This document shows positions 49,568 through 62,100 of a stretch of DNA of 64,000 bases, one piece after another. The notes under the pieces were generated by a model. That model made no database searches. It had not been told where the DNA came from and worked only from the letters and a program-made list of their open reading frames with translations. The position numbers were made by a program, and so were the translations under genes. The stretch's first letter is position 1; every line of letters starts with the position of its first letter. The stretch is from Tubulanus polymorphus (lineage: Eukaryota; Nemertea; Palaeonemertea; Tubulaniformes; Tubulanidae), in the NCBI RefSeq assembly GCF_964204645.1, contig NC_134027.1, positions 8,420,485 to 8,484,484 on the forward strand, read 5' to 3'.

Positions 49568-51940
49568 ATGGCTGCATCTTCGATTTTCAATTCTGAGGTT
49601 CTCTCCAAAGTTCGTACCCCTTCGGTAGCCGATAAAGTGTTCAAAGATGAATGTGTCTATTCGTTCGACAGCCCAGATTGTGAAACGGGACTTTACGTGT
49701 GTATGAATACATTCTTGGGCCTGGGCAAAGATTTCGTCGAAGAACATTTCAACAAGACTCGAAGTCCGGTGTATTTGCATCTGAAGCGCATCAGACGCGA
49801 GATTCCGGCTTCAGATGACGACGACGAGCCGATGAAAAAGAAACCGACTAAGTTAGCCATTGGCGTCGAAGGCGGTTTCGCTCTGGACGAGAAGAAATAC
49901 GAATACGAGGAACGCCATTCGATCATCGTGTTGCCGCGTTGGGTCGATGTTCCGCTCGACTCACCTGATATTCCCGAATTGGTGCAGATATCGGCGGCGA
50001 CGATAATCGCGATCGATCCGAAAGCCGAAGAAGCGGCGCTGCTTCAAGGAACGTGGGAAGGAGATAAACGCGTCGTTTCGAAACACGCCGAAAATCTCGT
50101 CCAGCTCGATAACGGAATCAAAATACCACCGAAAGGCTGGAAGTGTTCGATGTGCGATAAGACCGATAATTTGTGGTTGAATTTGACGGACGGCACGATT
50201 CTCTGCGGACGCAAGTTCTGGGATGGCTCCGGCGGTAATAACCACGCCGTCGATCATTTTAAGAGTACCGGTTACCCGCTGGCGGTGAAACTTGGAACGA
50301 TTACATCCGACGCGGCGGACGTTTTCTCGTACGACGAAGACGACATGGTCGAAGATCCGCATCTGGCGAAACACCTCGCTCATTTCGGCATTAATATCGC
50401 GCAGTTGGAAAAAACGGAGAAAACGATGATCGAACTGGAAATCGATTTGAATCAGAAAATCGGCGAATGGGACGTTATTCAAGAGGCGGGAAGCGAACTG
50501 CAGCCGTTATACGGACCGGGGTTGACTGGGATGCATAACCTCGGTAACAGTTGCTATATGAACTCGGTAATGCAAGTTCTGTTCACGTTGCCCGACTTTC
50601 AGAAAAGATATGCGGTTCCGTTGTCGCAGTTGATAGCTTACGCGCCGCAAGACCCGTCGAACGATTTTGGCGTGCAGATGTCGAAATTAGGTCGCGGGCT
50701 GTCATCGGGTAAATATTCGAAACCCCCCGTTGAGGTGAAACAGGGCGAACCGGTGCCTCCCGACCAGGGTATACGCCCGAAGATGTTCAAAAGCTTAGTC
50801 GGTCGCGGCCACGCAGAGTTTTCGACCAAACGACAACAAGACGTCCAGGAATATCTCCTGCATTTGATCAATCTCATCGAACGCAATTCGCGTGGTTCGT
50901 CGAATCCGTGCGATTGTTTTCGTTACCAAGTCGAGGAAAAAATCCAGTGCATGCAGTCGAAAAAAGTGAAGTACACGCACCGCGATGACTTCCTGCTTGC
51001 TTTACCGATTCCGCTAGAAACGGCCGTAAACAAAGATGAAGTGATGGCGTACGAGACGAAGAAAGCCGAACTCGAAGCTAACGGACAGAAAATAGACGCT
51101 AAAGAACTCGTACGTCCGCGCGTATCCTTATTGTCATGCATCGAAGCGTTTTCGGCGGCCGAGCTGGTCGACGATTTCTTCAGTACTGCGATCAACGCCA
51201 AGTCTACGGCGCAGAAAATGACGCGATTGGCCACTTTTCCCGATTACCTGTTCGTGCAACTGAAAAAATTCACGATCGGCGACGATTGGGTACCAAAGAA
51301 ACTCGACGTGTCCATCGACGTACCCGGCGAGATCGATTTGACGCGCTTGCGCGGAAAAGGTCTCGAACAGGGTGAAGAACTTCTACCGGAAACGACCGAC
51401 CCTACCGTGCAACAGCTCGTCGATATGGGTTTCGCATTGGAAGGCTGCAAACGTGCCGTGTTTCACACGCAGAATAGAGGCGTCGAGGCCGCGATGGAAT
51501 GGGTCATCGAACACATGGGCGATCCCGATTTTGCGACTCCGTTCTCGAGCGGGCAGAAGACGACGAGGAATAATTTCACGCCGAATGAGGAAGCGGTGAC
51601 TATGATCATGGGGATGGGTTTCCTGCGAGATCAAGCGATCAAAGCGCTGAAAGAAACCGACAACAATTTGGAACGAGCGGCTAACTGGATATTCAGTCAC
51701 GCTCAGGAGTTAGACCAAGCGATGGAAACCGAGGCGGAAAATGAAGCTTACCGAGATGGGAGCGGAAAATACAAGTTGGTTGCGTTTATAAGTCACATGG
51801 GAACGTCGACGATGGTCGGACATTACTTGTGTCATATATTAAAAGACGATCGATGGGTTATATTCAACGATGAAAAAGTAGCATTGTCCGCTAATCCACC
51901 ACGCGATTTGGGTTATATCTACTTGTTCCGGAGGATTTAA
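49568..51940 (+). CDS. USP5: USP5/USP13-type ubiquitin-specific protease (isopeptidase T), intronless
   Basis: One exon of 790 residues. Domain order matches isopeptidase T: an N-terminal cryptic ZnF region, then the ZnF-UBP with WKCSMC (Cys193, Cys196), LWLNLTDGTILCGRKFWDGSGGNNHAVDHF and GYPLAVKLGTI. The catalytic domain has NLGNSCYMNSVMQVLF (Cys329) and GHYLCHIL (His752). Two UBA domains are inserted in the catalytic core at about 611-655 (VQQLVDMGFALEGCKRAVF) and 674-715 (VTMIMGMGFLRDQAIKALK). The enzyme disassembles unanchored polyubiquitin from the proximal end, with the free Gly-Gly tail read by ZnF-UBP. Vertebrate USP5 has about 858 residues; this protein lacks some linker sequence before UBA1 and after UBA2. 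The coding region is GC-rich and lacks introns, unlike its neighbours. Start at the first Met after in-frame stops. USP5 and USP13 may not be separated in this lineage. Confidence 0.96.
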   Translation: MAASSIFNSEVLSKVRTPSVADKVFKDECVYSFDSPDCETGLYVCMNTFLGLGKDFVEEHFNKTRSPVYLHLKRIRREIPASDDDDEPMKKKPTKLAIGVEGGFALDEKKYEYEERHSIIVLPRWVDVPLDSPDIPELVQISAATIIAIDPKAEEAALLQGTWEGDKRVVSKHAENLVQLDNGIKIPPKGWKCSMCDKTDNLWLNLTDGTILCGRKFWDGSGGNNHAVDHFKSTGYPLAVKLGTITSDAADVFSYDEDDMVEDPHLAKHLAHFGINIAQLEKTEKTMIELEIDLNQKIGEWDVIQEAGSELQPLYGPGLTGMHNLGNSCYMNSVMQVLFTLPDFQKRYAVPLSQLIAYAPQDPSNDFGVQMSKLGRGLSSGKYSKPPVEVKQGEPVPPDQGIRPKMFKSLVGRGHAEFSTKRQQDVQEYLLHLINLIERNSRGSSNPCDCFRYQVEEKIQCMQSKKVKYTHRDDFLLALPIPLETAVNKDEVMAYETKKAELEANGQKIDAKELVRPRVSLLSCIEAFSAAELVDDFFSTAINAKSTAQKMTRLATFPDYLFVQLKKFTIGDDWVPKKLDVSIDVPGEIDLTRLRGKGLEQGEELLPETTDPTVQQLVDMGFALEGCKRAVFHTQNRGVEAAMEWVIEHMGDPDFATPFSSGQKTTRNNFTPNEEAVTMIMGMGFLRDQAIKALKETDNNLERAANWIFSHAQELDQAMETEAENEAYRDGSGKYKLVAFISHMGTSTMVGHYLCHILKDDRWVIFNDEKVALSANPPRDLGYIYLFRRI

Positions 51941-52534
51941 TTTATTGTGTCGAATCAAACTGTTCACACTTCAGGCACTGGTTCTACAGTCAATAGATAA
52001 TTCAGTCATTTTGGTCGTATTACCAATGTGTCAAATCAATAACAGTCTTTGAGATGCAGCGTTTTTGGACTTCGAAGTCTTGACTGTGTACCCGGGCTCT
52101 GTCGGATGAACTCCATGGCTATAAACATTGGGTTGAAGTATGCTTTAATTCCTGTCAATTATTGTATGTAAACTATAAACCACTCTAAGCAAACTGACCA
52201 GCGGTTGACTTAACTAGTTCTTGCATCTGATGAAAAATACTAGTATTTATTTGTGTTAACTAGAACTGAATTTTGATTACCGTAAAAACTTTCTGATGTT
52301 TATCTGAGTCGCATGAAAATGATTTCTGTGCAAAATTTAGAAGAAAAATGTACATGTAAGTAAATGTGTGGGAAATTAACATTTCTTAGAATTCATATTT
52401 AAGTATTTTCCTTCAGACACGGTTTATTCTAAAATTGTATAAAAAAAACTGTGTTGTGCACAAAACAAGCTTAATTCTAAATTACATGTACCAGTAAATT
52501 TCAAACATTTTTATATTGTTCCTAGTTTCAAAAA

Positions 52535-52540
52535 AATAAA
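52535..52540 (+). terminator. Possible poly(A) signal of USP5
   Basis: AATAAA about 595 bp after the USP5 stop codon. Confidence 0.4.
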
Positions 52541-52838
52541 ACGATGGTGTCCACATACGATTGTTTAATCGAAGTTGCATCGATCTATTGAGGAATCTTT
52601 ATGGCAATCAGCTGGTGACAGGAAGTGAAAGGTGTCTGATTTGATATCCGGTGTATTAAAGTTGATGATGACTAATGGAAAGGATATTGCAGTGCACTGC
52701 TCGTAACTTGAATCCTTTCAAGTAGAATTATTGAACACAATAGAATAGAAATTCAACTTCCATTGTCTTACTTCATCTACTGTACTGCCTGCAACATGTA
52801 GAGGATTTGGATCAGTTTAATCAGGATTTTGATCTGAT

Positions 52839-52941
52839 CGGGCCCAGTTTCACAAAAAAGTTAAACTCTTAAATCGATTTAATTTCTTCACTAATTCTCT
52901 TAAATCGATTTAGGCCTTAATCCTTTTTGTGAAACTGGGTT
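52839..52941. repeat. 103-bp palindromic element
   Basis: cccagtttcacaaaaa at the left and tttttgtgaaactggg at the right are exact inverted copies. The inner motif ttaaatcgattta occurs twice, also in mirror position. It lies between the convergent USP5 and ZGRF1 genes. Confidence 0.8.
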
Positions 52942-53098
52942 ATCTACAGCCCATCTATACATTAATTAATGTCTTTATACTGGATTTCTCAAAACTCTTG
53001 GCCCAAAATCATCTGTATTAAGCAGGTTCTACTGTACTGTATATGAGTAAGCCCAAGAATCCTCAATAATGCCTTGAATACATTCAAAATATGTTTAG

Positions 53099-53104
53099 TT
53101 TATT
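53099..53104 (-). terminator. Poly(A) signal of ZGRF1
   Basis: AATAAA on the minus strand 73-78 nt after the ZGRF1 stop codon. Confidence 0.5.
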
Positions 53105-53176
53105 CTCAACAAGGGACAAAAAATCACCCAGACTATATACATGAAACCTATATTGCACTATTGAAACAACTGATAT

Positions 53177-56100
53177 TCACAGTTTAAACTCCGTCAAATC
53201 ATTATCATCTTCACTTTCAAGTTCAACAGCCTGTTCTTCATCAAACACACTAGCATTGATTCGAAATTGACGCTTAGTTCTTTTGGAAACTAATTCACAA
53301 TTACTTGATTGAGATAAACTCATCGCACCGCTACTGTCTGAATGCGGCTGTGATCGTATAATTGAGTTTAGTATCAAGGAGTCATTCGACTGACTTAATT
53401 CGGTGTGACCATTTTCCTCAACTGCCTTACTCTCAGTTGAAGGTTCTGTTGCGGGTAGAAGGATCTCGTTGTTGGCTAATTCAGAAAGTGGGTCTGGTTT
53501 TCTTTTCTTGCAATGGTGGCTTTCATGTTGAGATTCTTTATTTCTTTCCTTCCTTTCATTCACCGTAGTTCTGTACCTACAGGTTAACGTTTTTGAATTC
53601 TGAATACCGCCTGGACTCTCTGAAAGTAGGCCAAAAATCTGATAGACTAAGAAATATTTGAACCGAGAAAATTAACGAATTACTTACTATGATACTTACT
53701 TTGGCAGTGCTGAATCACTCTTCCCCATAATGCGTTAGTCTTCAAGTTTTTCATATTGCCAATAATCAGCAGATGGTGCTTAGCACGCGTCAGCGCAACA
53801 TTTGTTCGTCTATACAGAAGAAAAGTTTAAGAATCTGCTTATGTTCGTTTACCAACCCTAGTATTAACCTTGGACCTCATATATGGTCTAAATGTATAGC
53901 TTACTTGTCTGAGTCAATAAATCCTACTGCATGAGATCGAACACAGGATAAGATTATTATATCTCTCTCACCACCTTGGAATGCATCAACAGTAGATACT
54001 TGAATCGACCGCAAATCACCACTGAAATACAGAGAAATCACCATTTGAGTGGGGGGATAGAAAAACCCAAAAGAGGGCAGTTCTATTGGATATAACAATA
54101 ATATACGCAACAAGGGCACGTTTCCATCCCCTGCTCCCGCAATGTAGGGTCCTGGGCTTGTAACATTTTCAGAATGCTCAATTCCTTGAACTGACCTATC
54201 TGATAGTAGTTGCTGTTGTATTTTGAACATCTGAGCTTTGTACAACGTAATTACTCCGATTCTGTTCGGTTCAATTCCATTCATTGATAGATACTGTATG
54301 AAAAATACGACGAAATCAATCTCCGCGTCGTTGTAAAAACTGCCGTCTCTGTCGCACATCTCGTGTCCATCATGCACGTTATAGAAACACAATACAGGCA
54401 GATCAACCTTGAAAAGATGAAGAGAGGAGTTTTAAAAGTTTCGTCTGTAACAGTTACATAAGAAAATTAGGCTAGATAAACTGATACCTTTTCTTATTTC
54501 TGCTGAGCTTAAGAGTAGACCTGGCCGGCCGCCTATCTACCCTGTATGTTAGTTACTTTTTTAAAAATCATGATCAAGCTAACCATTAACTGATTGCATT
54601 ATCGCAGTTTACAAAATGACCCGGCCAATTAGGAGAAACAAGGCATCATTCTATTTTAGCCTTACTCTATTTCTCATTACTAGAGAATTGACTCACCAAT
54701 AATGGAAGACGATCTGATGTCTGGATGCCATCCTTGAGCTGATGTTGATAGAATAAATCATTGGCGACAGCGCTGATAATAGGATGACATCTGTACTGAG
54801 TCCTCAACAATACTGAATTATACCCCTGAAAAAGAGAGCGAAAAGATAGTACAAGTTTCTAAATCAATCCAGAGGAAAAAATCGTAATAGCCAATGTTTT
54901 ACCGCACCATTTTTAAAGTTCGATCAAAAAGTGTCTGCTCGAGGCCCTCTTCATGCGCCGCCTCTGACCCTTGTAAGGTTGGACCTAATTGCTGAAAATT
55001 ATAAAACCAATGGATGCATGAAGAAGTAGGAGAATCAAAACTTCTGGAAAAGATACCCTCCCCAAAAGATATTTGCCAGGAAACAAACCTTTGGATCTCC
55101 AACTAGAACGATTTTGTGACATGAAAATCTGGCGATTGGTAGAAGGGAAGCAGGTTCAGTAATTTGACTGCATTCATCAAGTAATACGACCTTTAAATAA
55201 TGGACAACAGTTTGAATCAATTGGTAGCAAATATAGATAGAATTAAATAAATTTTTGTATATTGTACTCACAGGAAATTCCATATTGTTAAGACAAGAAA
55301 ATGGACACGCAGCACAAGTGGCTCCAACGACACGCACACTGTGAAGCAACTGAAATAAAACATTAAAATGTACTGGGAATCTGAGGGACTAACAACTTCC
55401 CCCTGGAGATATATGAATCCTGAAAATTGCTTTATCTAGTGAAGTAATTGCTGATAACACAAATATCTAACCTTTTTGTTTTCACCTCGCTTGTGTCTTT
55501 CAATAGATTTCCTCACAGACCTATGGTGCACAATAATTCCAAAGATGTCTGAATATACATACATTAAATAGCAAATTATTTGCAATTTGTGGAGAAACTT
55601 ACACTCTGTCACTGGGTGTCAGTGAACCTTTCAACATTTCCTGTAAATCTTTCAATTCTTGATTGTCAGTTCCAGTAGCGTGCACACTGTCAAGAAACAT
55701 AGGCACATACAATACAAACAGATTTCAAAAAACAGTTTTGCAATGTATCATTCTTTAGCGTTTGAACTGTTTTATTCGTTTTGCTGAGTACCACTGTGAC
55801 AAGTCACAACAGTTTCTCTTTTTGTCTCACCTGTATGGTAGAATCGACTTAGCAATTTTTCGGACACTTCCCACTCTGACAAAGGCTTCAAAATCCAAAG
55901 CAAGCAGACTGCAAGGGAATTATGGTATTCAGTTTAAGTGTGGAGTAGGCTACAGCATTCATTATAAGCTCCAAGGATTATAGAAATTTACCCTGTTAGA
56001 ATTCGATCAACTGCAACATTAGTGGTTGATGAGACAAGCACTTTCCATTTGAAGGGAACTCCAGGAGTGTGAACATCACTGAGTTCAAATATACGAACCA

Positions 56101-59100
56101 TGTAGACAATCATCACAGCTAATAGATAACTCTTGCCAGCACCAAATACTCCTGAATCAAATATTCAAATACAATTCAGGTATTTTCTAAATGTTTGCAG
56201 GCAACTTTGAATCTGTTATTTTCTCAAACTTACCATGAATATGTAGGATAGAATCGCATTTGTCCTGTTGGGTATTGAATAAATTTCCTGAGCGTCTCAA
56301 TGCCTCAGCCTGATCTTCATTCAAATGATATCTACTTATGAATAACTCTGTCTCTTCCTCCTAAAAAATGGCAAGATATCACATTCGAATTCAAGAAAAT
56401 CTAATTTAAATGGGGGAAAATACATGCTTGAGATCGTTGAATAGATGCTGACAGACGTACCAAAAGATGGGGCGGAATATAGACCTTCTGTTGCTGAATC
56501 GCATCTTCAATCGAAGGTGCTTTGAAAAGTGAATGTGTTGATGTTAATTCCACACTTTCATTTCTGAAATATGAAGAATACATATGTACGATTGTACATA
56601 CGGTACGATCTTTTCTTATAAAGAATTTGTATTACAAGCATAACTGCTACCATACTGTTTAACTTCACCTGTTGATCAAGTGACGAATGATTGGTGGTTT
56701 GTTTGTTTGGACATGATCTTCGATATTGGCAATGCACGTAAGCTCGGAAGTAGCATTGCGGGCTAAAATCGCGTGACAATCGGCTACAAGCACAATTTCA
56801 TTAAATTCAAAATCAAACCTCTCCAGAATACACATTTGTATGGAATATTTCACTTCAGCAGGAATCCTACACAAGCTCTGAAGCCATTTACAGATCCAAT
56901 TTTTGATTGTAGCTCTCATTTGACAATAGCGTTATCTATGAAAACCCTCTTCTCAGAGTAACTAGGGATCCAGGGACACCCTGCCCACTTGGGAAGTGGT
57001 TTCAAATGCTCAACAATCTAACAATTTCAATATTCAACGCCCTCTGGTGACCATATACAAAAACCAATGACCTTGAAACTCAATACAATCATAAAACATG
57101 TCAGCAGCTACGATTTTTTAATTGATTGTGATAACAAAAAATGCCTCGTTACTAATTTAATATGGAAATACTAAGTTAATCTACTATTCAACGCCCCCTG
57201 GTGACCATATTCAAAACCCAATAACCTTGTAACTCACCATATTCATAGAACATGTCATGAACTACAACTTTGCAATTGATCATGGTAACAAAATATGCCT
57301 AGGTACCAATATAATAAGGAAATACCAGGTTATTCTACTATTCAACGCCCCCTGGTGACCATATAGAATAACTAATTTCCTTAAAACTCACCACAATCAT
57401 AGATGATGTCATGAGCTACAACTTTGCAATTGATTGCGGTAACAAAATATGTATTGGTACAAATATAATATAGAAATACTAAGATATTGTATTATTCAAC
57501 GCCCCCTGGTGGCCATATACAAAAAACAATGAACTTGAAACTCACCCCAATCATAGAACACGTTATACGCTACAACTTTCTAATTCATTGTTGTAACAAA
57601 ATATGCTTAGGTAACAATATAATGTCGAAAAACTTTTTCCCACCTACGAATGAGTACTAATGACACCAAGATGGCCGCCAATTGCGTCATAATTGGCGGA
57701 TCAAAAATACCTATCTCAGGTATAAAACATCCCTTTACAAAGAATACCCATCACAAATTGCAATGAGAAATGGCAAACAAGTAGGAAGCTACAGGACCTA
57801 GAATTCTGGCCAAAATTGACATTTTTGGGCACTAAAAAGGTCATAGGACAGCCATCTTGAGTCAGATGGACCCAATTTTTCTTATGCTGATGGGCCCTTG
57901 GTAGATTCAAATATATTCGAAAGATCAAGGTAATTGATCATATCGTCTTCAAAATTTCCCTCGTAAACTTCGAAAATGTGTAAAAAGTGCTGATTTTGGC
58001 GAACAACAATGGCTGCCAGTCGGCCATCTTGATTCTGATAGGGCCAGTTTTTGGGCTGAAGATGTGTCTAGGGTAGATACATGTATAAACCAAATATCAA
58101 GACATTACCTTGAAGTGTCTTCAAAACTTCCCAAAATAACTGGATTCCGTCTACGGACGGACGAACGCTACGACGAACGGACGGACGGATGACAAGTGAA
58201 CGCAATAGCCCGCTGGGACTAAAGTCCCAAGTGGGCTTAAAATGTACTTACATTCGCCTGGCCAGTTTGATGGAGAAAACCCTGATATCGGTTCAATCTC
58301 TACTTCATTACTATTACTAGGACCATAAAAGACGCTCTTTGCCAGAAATGTAAGACCCATTTCGAAATTCAGATTCTGAGCCACGATCCACAAATCATCT
58401 GAAATACCGATCAAAATTAAAGAACTTGTGCTGCGATGTAGGATATGAAATATAACATGTACATGTATAACCTTTTGAATAGCATTTTGAAGAATCTTTC
58501 CTCGAGAGTTTGATGTAGAGTCTGTTCTTGCCACTCATTTGTTCCATATTCTGTGACTTCTTCGCCCAAGGCTAAAAGAGAAAAGAAAATTCAAAGTACG
58601 AGTTAGATGAGATGCGATCATTGATTCAAAAGAAATAATGCGAATAAAATTACCGGGCAATTTTTCTGTTTAAAGAAATTTGCAGCTTTTTTCAGGAACC
58701 GACATTCCGGATAGAATACGATGCCATGACCTCGCAGATATGTGGTTAAACTGTTTCCATCGGTTATCTCTAATCTAGACTGGTTCTTACCGCTAGTAGA
58801 GGATGACGATTTAATTGACACCTGATCCGTCCACTTGAAAAACTAATTGAAAATAAACAGAGTTGCTAATACACATGGCGGGGTATGATGGCTTGATGGA
58901 AATGTGACGGTATCAGTATTACCAAATAAATCTTTTTACAAAGTATCCAGTATTTAAATCAATAAAATCTACCTTACCTTGCATTGATCGTTTCTCTGTC
59001 CACTGCATGCATAAAAGAATCTGCCCTTGAAACAAAAAGAATTTACTTTTGGAAAAGTTGGCAAGAATTTAACGTGTGCAATTGAAATTTTACCTTATTT

Positions 59101-62100
59101 GACCCATCTTTCTTGACTTGAACGAGTTTTGACGGTAATTTGTGATCACACAATGGGTTTGAACTTTCATCACTACGCTGTCCCGGTCGTATAGTAGAAC
59201 TACCTAAAACAGACAGACTAGTTAAATTACCTCATAGTGAATACAGTCTAGCAACAAAGTGTAATTGATAATTCGTTTATGTACCTGAACAACCAATATA
59301 CTTTGTGACATCAACTTTCATTAAAGCAGAATGATAACTCTTTGCCAGGTCAAACAGTACGATGTTAAGATGTTCTATTCGAGACAAAAAAACAAAGGCG
59401 ATCAGAAATCAAACATCAAACACAAAACATTCCCCCGAACACTCTTCGAGCAAATACCGATACTTACCTTTGAGAGCAGCAATGAACACTTGTTTATATG
59501 CAGCTACAGATGTGTACGTTACTGGTATAGATATGCGACGTATCAGCGGTTCGATTTGAGCTTCAACTTCTGTTCTGGACGGAAATACTAAATCGTTACA
59601 CGAATTCCTCTGAAATCAATACGTCAAATCAAATGTCAGCTAGTCCAGGAACAATTTTTAATGTTGAGCCATGATAAAAATTAAATCTCAAACTGACCTT
59701 CGATTCATTGAGATATGACATATTAGTAGCCTGATGGAATGGTACTTTGAAACTTTGTTTTAATTTAGCCTGTGCCGGGTTACATTCACGTTCACACTTA
59801 TCATATTTTCTCCATTTCGATAAATCTCTATCTGAATTACCATCGTCATCGAAATCGAGCCCACTTGATAAAGACCATTGACTGCTCGTAGACCTAGCAC
59901 CTAAGTTCTCTTTATCAACGTAGTTTGTTGATCCACAAGGGTATTGATTGTTAGCAAACACTGACTGATTAGCATCAATGCAAGTTGAAACTTGATCATA
60001 ACGATTAGGACTGGATGATGATGACGATGCATATACACTTGTTTTGTGATCGCTGGAGCAATAGCTTTGTAATTGGTCATCATCTTGTTTAGCAGTCATC
60101 TGGGAAGGCTTAAAATCTGGAAAAGAGCAAACTTGACCGGTTTGAAACAAGCTTGTTTATACAATGATAATTAATTGTAAGATGCAAAACGAATGGAGAG
60201 AACTGATTTTTTTCAAATGGACAAAACTTACCTCTCATTTTTACATCGCATGAATACAATTCAGGTACACGATGAACTGAATCGATAACATCACCGACAA
60301 AATCAGGAGATCCAACTTTATTCGGTACTTGCTGTAAGGGCGAAAGCTGGAAAAAGAACACTTCAATTAGTCAGTTAAAATTGAGTAGTCGTTAAAGAAC
60401 CACTTATCCAAGAGAATTGATACCTCCTCTGAATCATCATGAAGAAATGAAGGCTTGAAACGAAATTCATTGCTATTCACTTGTGTTGATTGAATCTGAC
60501 TGAAACCGCTCGTATTCGACAAATCGTCCATAGAGATAATTTTTCCATCAGATTCATTCACCCAGTATATACTATCTGAAACAAATGGGCATCAGATATT
60601 GAGAGCAACTCCGCTTGATCCTGATCTGTCAGTTTGGATCAGTGGCATTCATCCATCTTCACACGTATCACAGTAAAAGCAGGATATTTGAATAATTTTG
60701 GTAAACTTTGATCCAGATTAAATGCATTTGCCTGTACATGTTCAAGTATCCTTACTTTCTTCATTGCGAAATCTTTTAGCTGGCTTCTTTACAACGTCAC
60801 TCGATACAGAACCTTTGAATTTGTAATCATCCAATGACTCAACTGCCTGTAACATAGCATCGACACTGATTAATTTTCATTCAAACCGTGATCCAAGTTC
60901 AGACAGGAAAATTTGATCATCTGAGAGATGGATCTAACGTTTACATAACTTACCATTTGAATGGGATCCTTGTTAAGGTCTTGCTGCCATGGTTTGCATT
61001 CTTCATCATAAACAACATTATTTGATTGCCCTGTGGGTTCTTGAAATGTCAGAGAGTCAACAGACATTTCAGGGTAGAGAATATCAGGGCTGGGTTCTTG
61101 AGAATCAATGAATTTTGGGCCTGGATGGTCGATCATGTGTTTGAAATCTTGTCTTTGCATAGAAACATCGAGGAATGAAAGGACCGATGTGTCCTCGACC
61201 TTCTTCCTTGTCACAGTTCTCAGGGGCACGTCGCGTGCCTCAGCACATGGAAGTGGATGGTCATGACAAATTCTCACGGCGCTGCTTTGAGACGATAAGG
61301 GGTTTTCAGAATCTAGCAGAGTGTCAATAGATGCCATCGTATCTTGAGTACATATTTCCGATGATGAAGCATTTGAATTTGGCAGCGAATTGGTCCGCTC
61401 CATTGTATCAACAGAATCAGCGGAGCCATAGACAGTCCTGCCTGGCGAATTCAGTGTTTTGTCATCAGAAATAGCGGTCCCTGCAGATGTTTCTGTAATT
61501 GTTTCTGTAATTTCGTCCTTAACACTTATTTCACAACCAACATCCTTATCATCAGACGTCTTTACCAATGACTCCAATGCTTCACTCCCACTGTCGCTAT
61601 CACTAAAAAAATCGATGTCAAAACACGGTTCTGTATCCATCTTTCCAACAGAATTTAGTTTTGGTGGTGCTTGTGTAATCGACACTGGGGTATCCGTATG
61701 CTTCTGATAAACAGGCTCTTCAGTCTTCGCATCATTTATAACAAGATTTTCAGTACTATTCAAGACTAAAGGGGCTTCAATACTTGCCTCCTTTTTACTT
61801 TTGATGATTAATGCCAGAATATCTTCAGTATTGCGTTTAGAAGATATTGTTTTTTCATTCGAATCGAAGCTTTTTCTAACAACAACGGAAACTTGATCGA
61901 CTGATTTACTGACTCCAGCCCATAACGATGAAGTCTCTACACTTATATCATTGCGTAAAGCCGATTCGCTTACTTCATTCAACTTGCTGTTGATAGGCGG
62001 TTCAATTGCCGGTTTCTGAGGAGCTTTTTTCGAGTACGATGAGAATAGATTGCTCGAGAAAAGCGATGTCGTCGCAACTGATGAAGGTAAATTTTCGTCT

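Larger units (their letters stand above)
51941..53176. other. Convergent 3' region between USP5 and ZGRF1
   Basis: 1.2 kb containing the two 3' UTRs, the palindrome at 52839-52941 and poly(A) signals for both directions (52535 on plus, 53099 on minus). No other gene was seen. Confidence 0.5.

Noticed and set aside
49693-51700. Several antisense frames over USP5
   Set aside because: They are the expected by-product of a GC-rich coding exon. No conserved motif is present.
57032-57630. CRISPR-like array
   Set aside because: The units are continuous 154-bp tandem repeats without spacers, in an animal intron.
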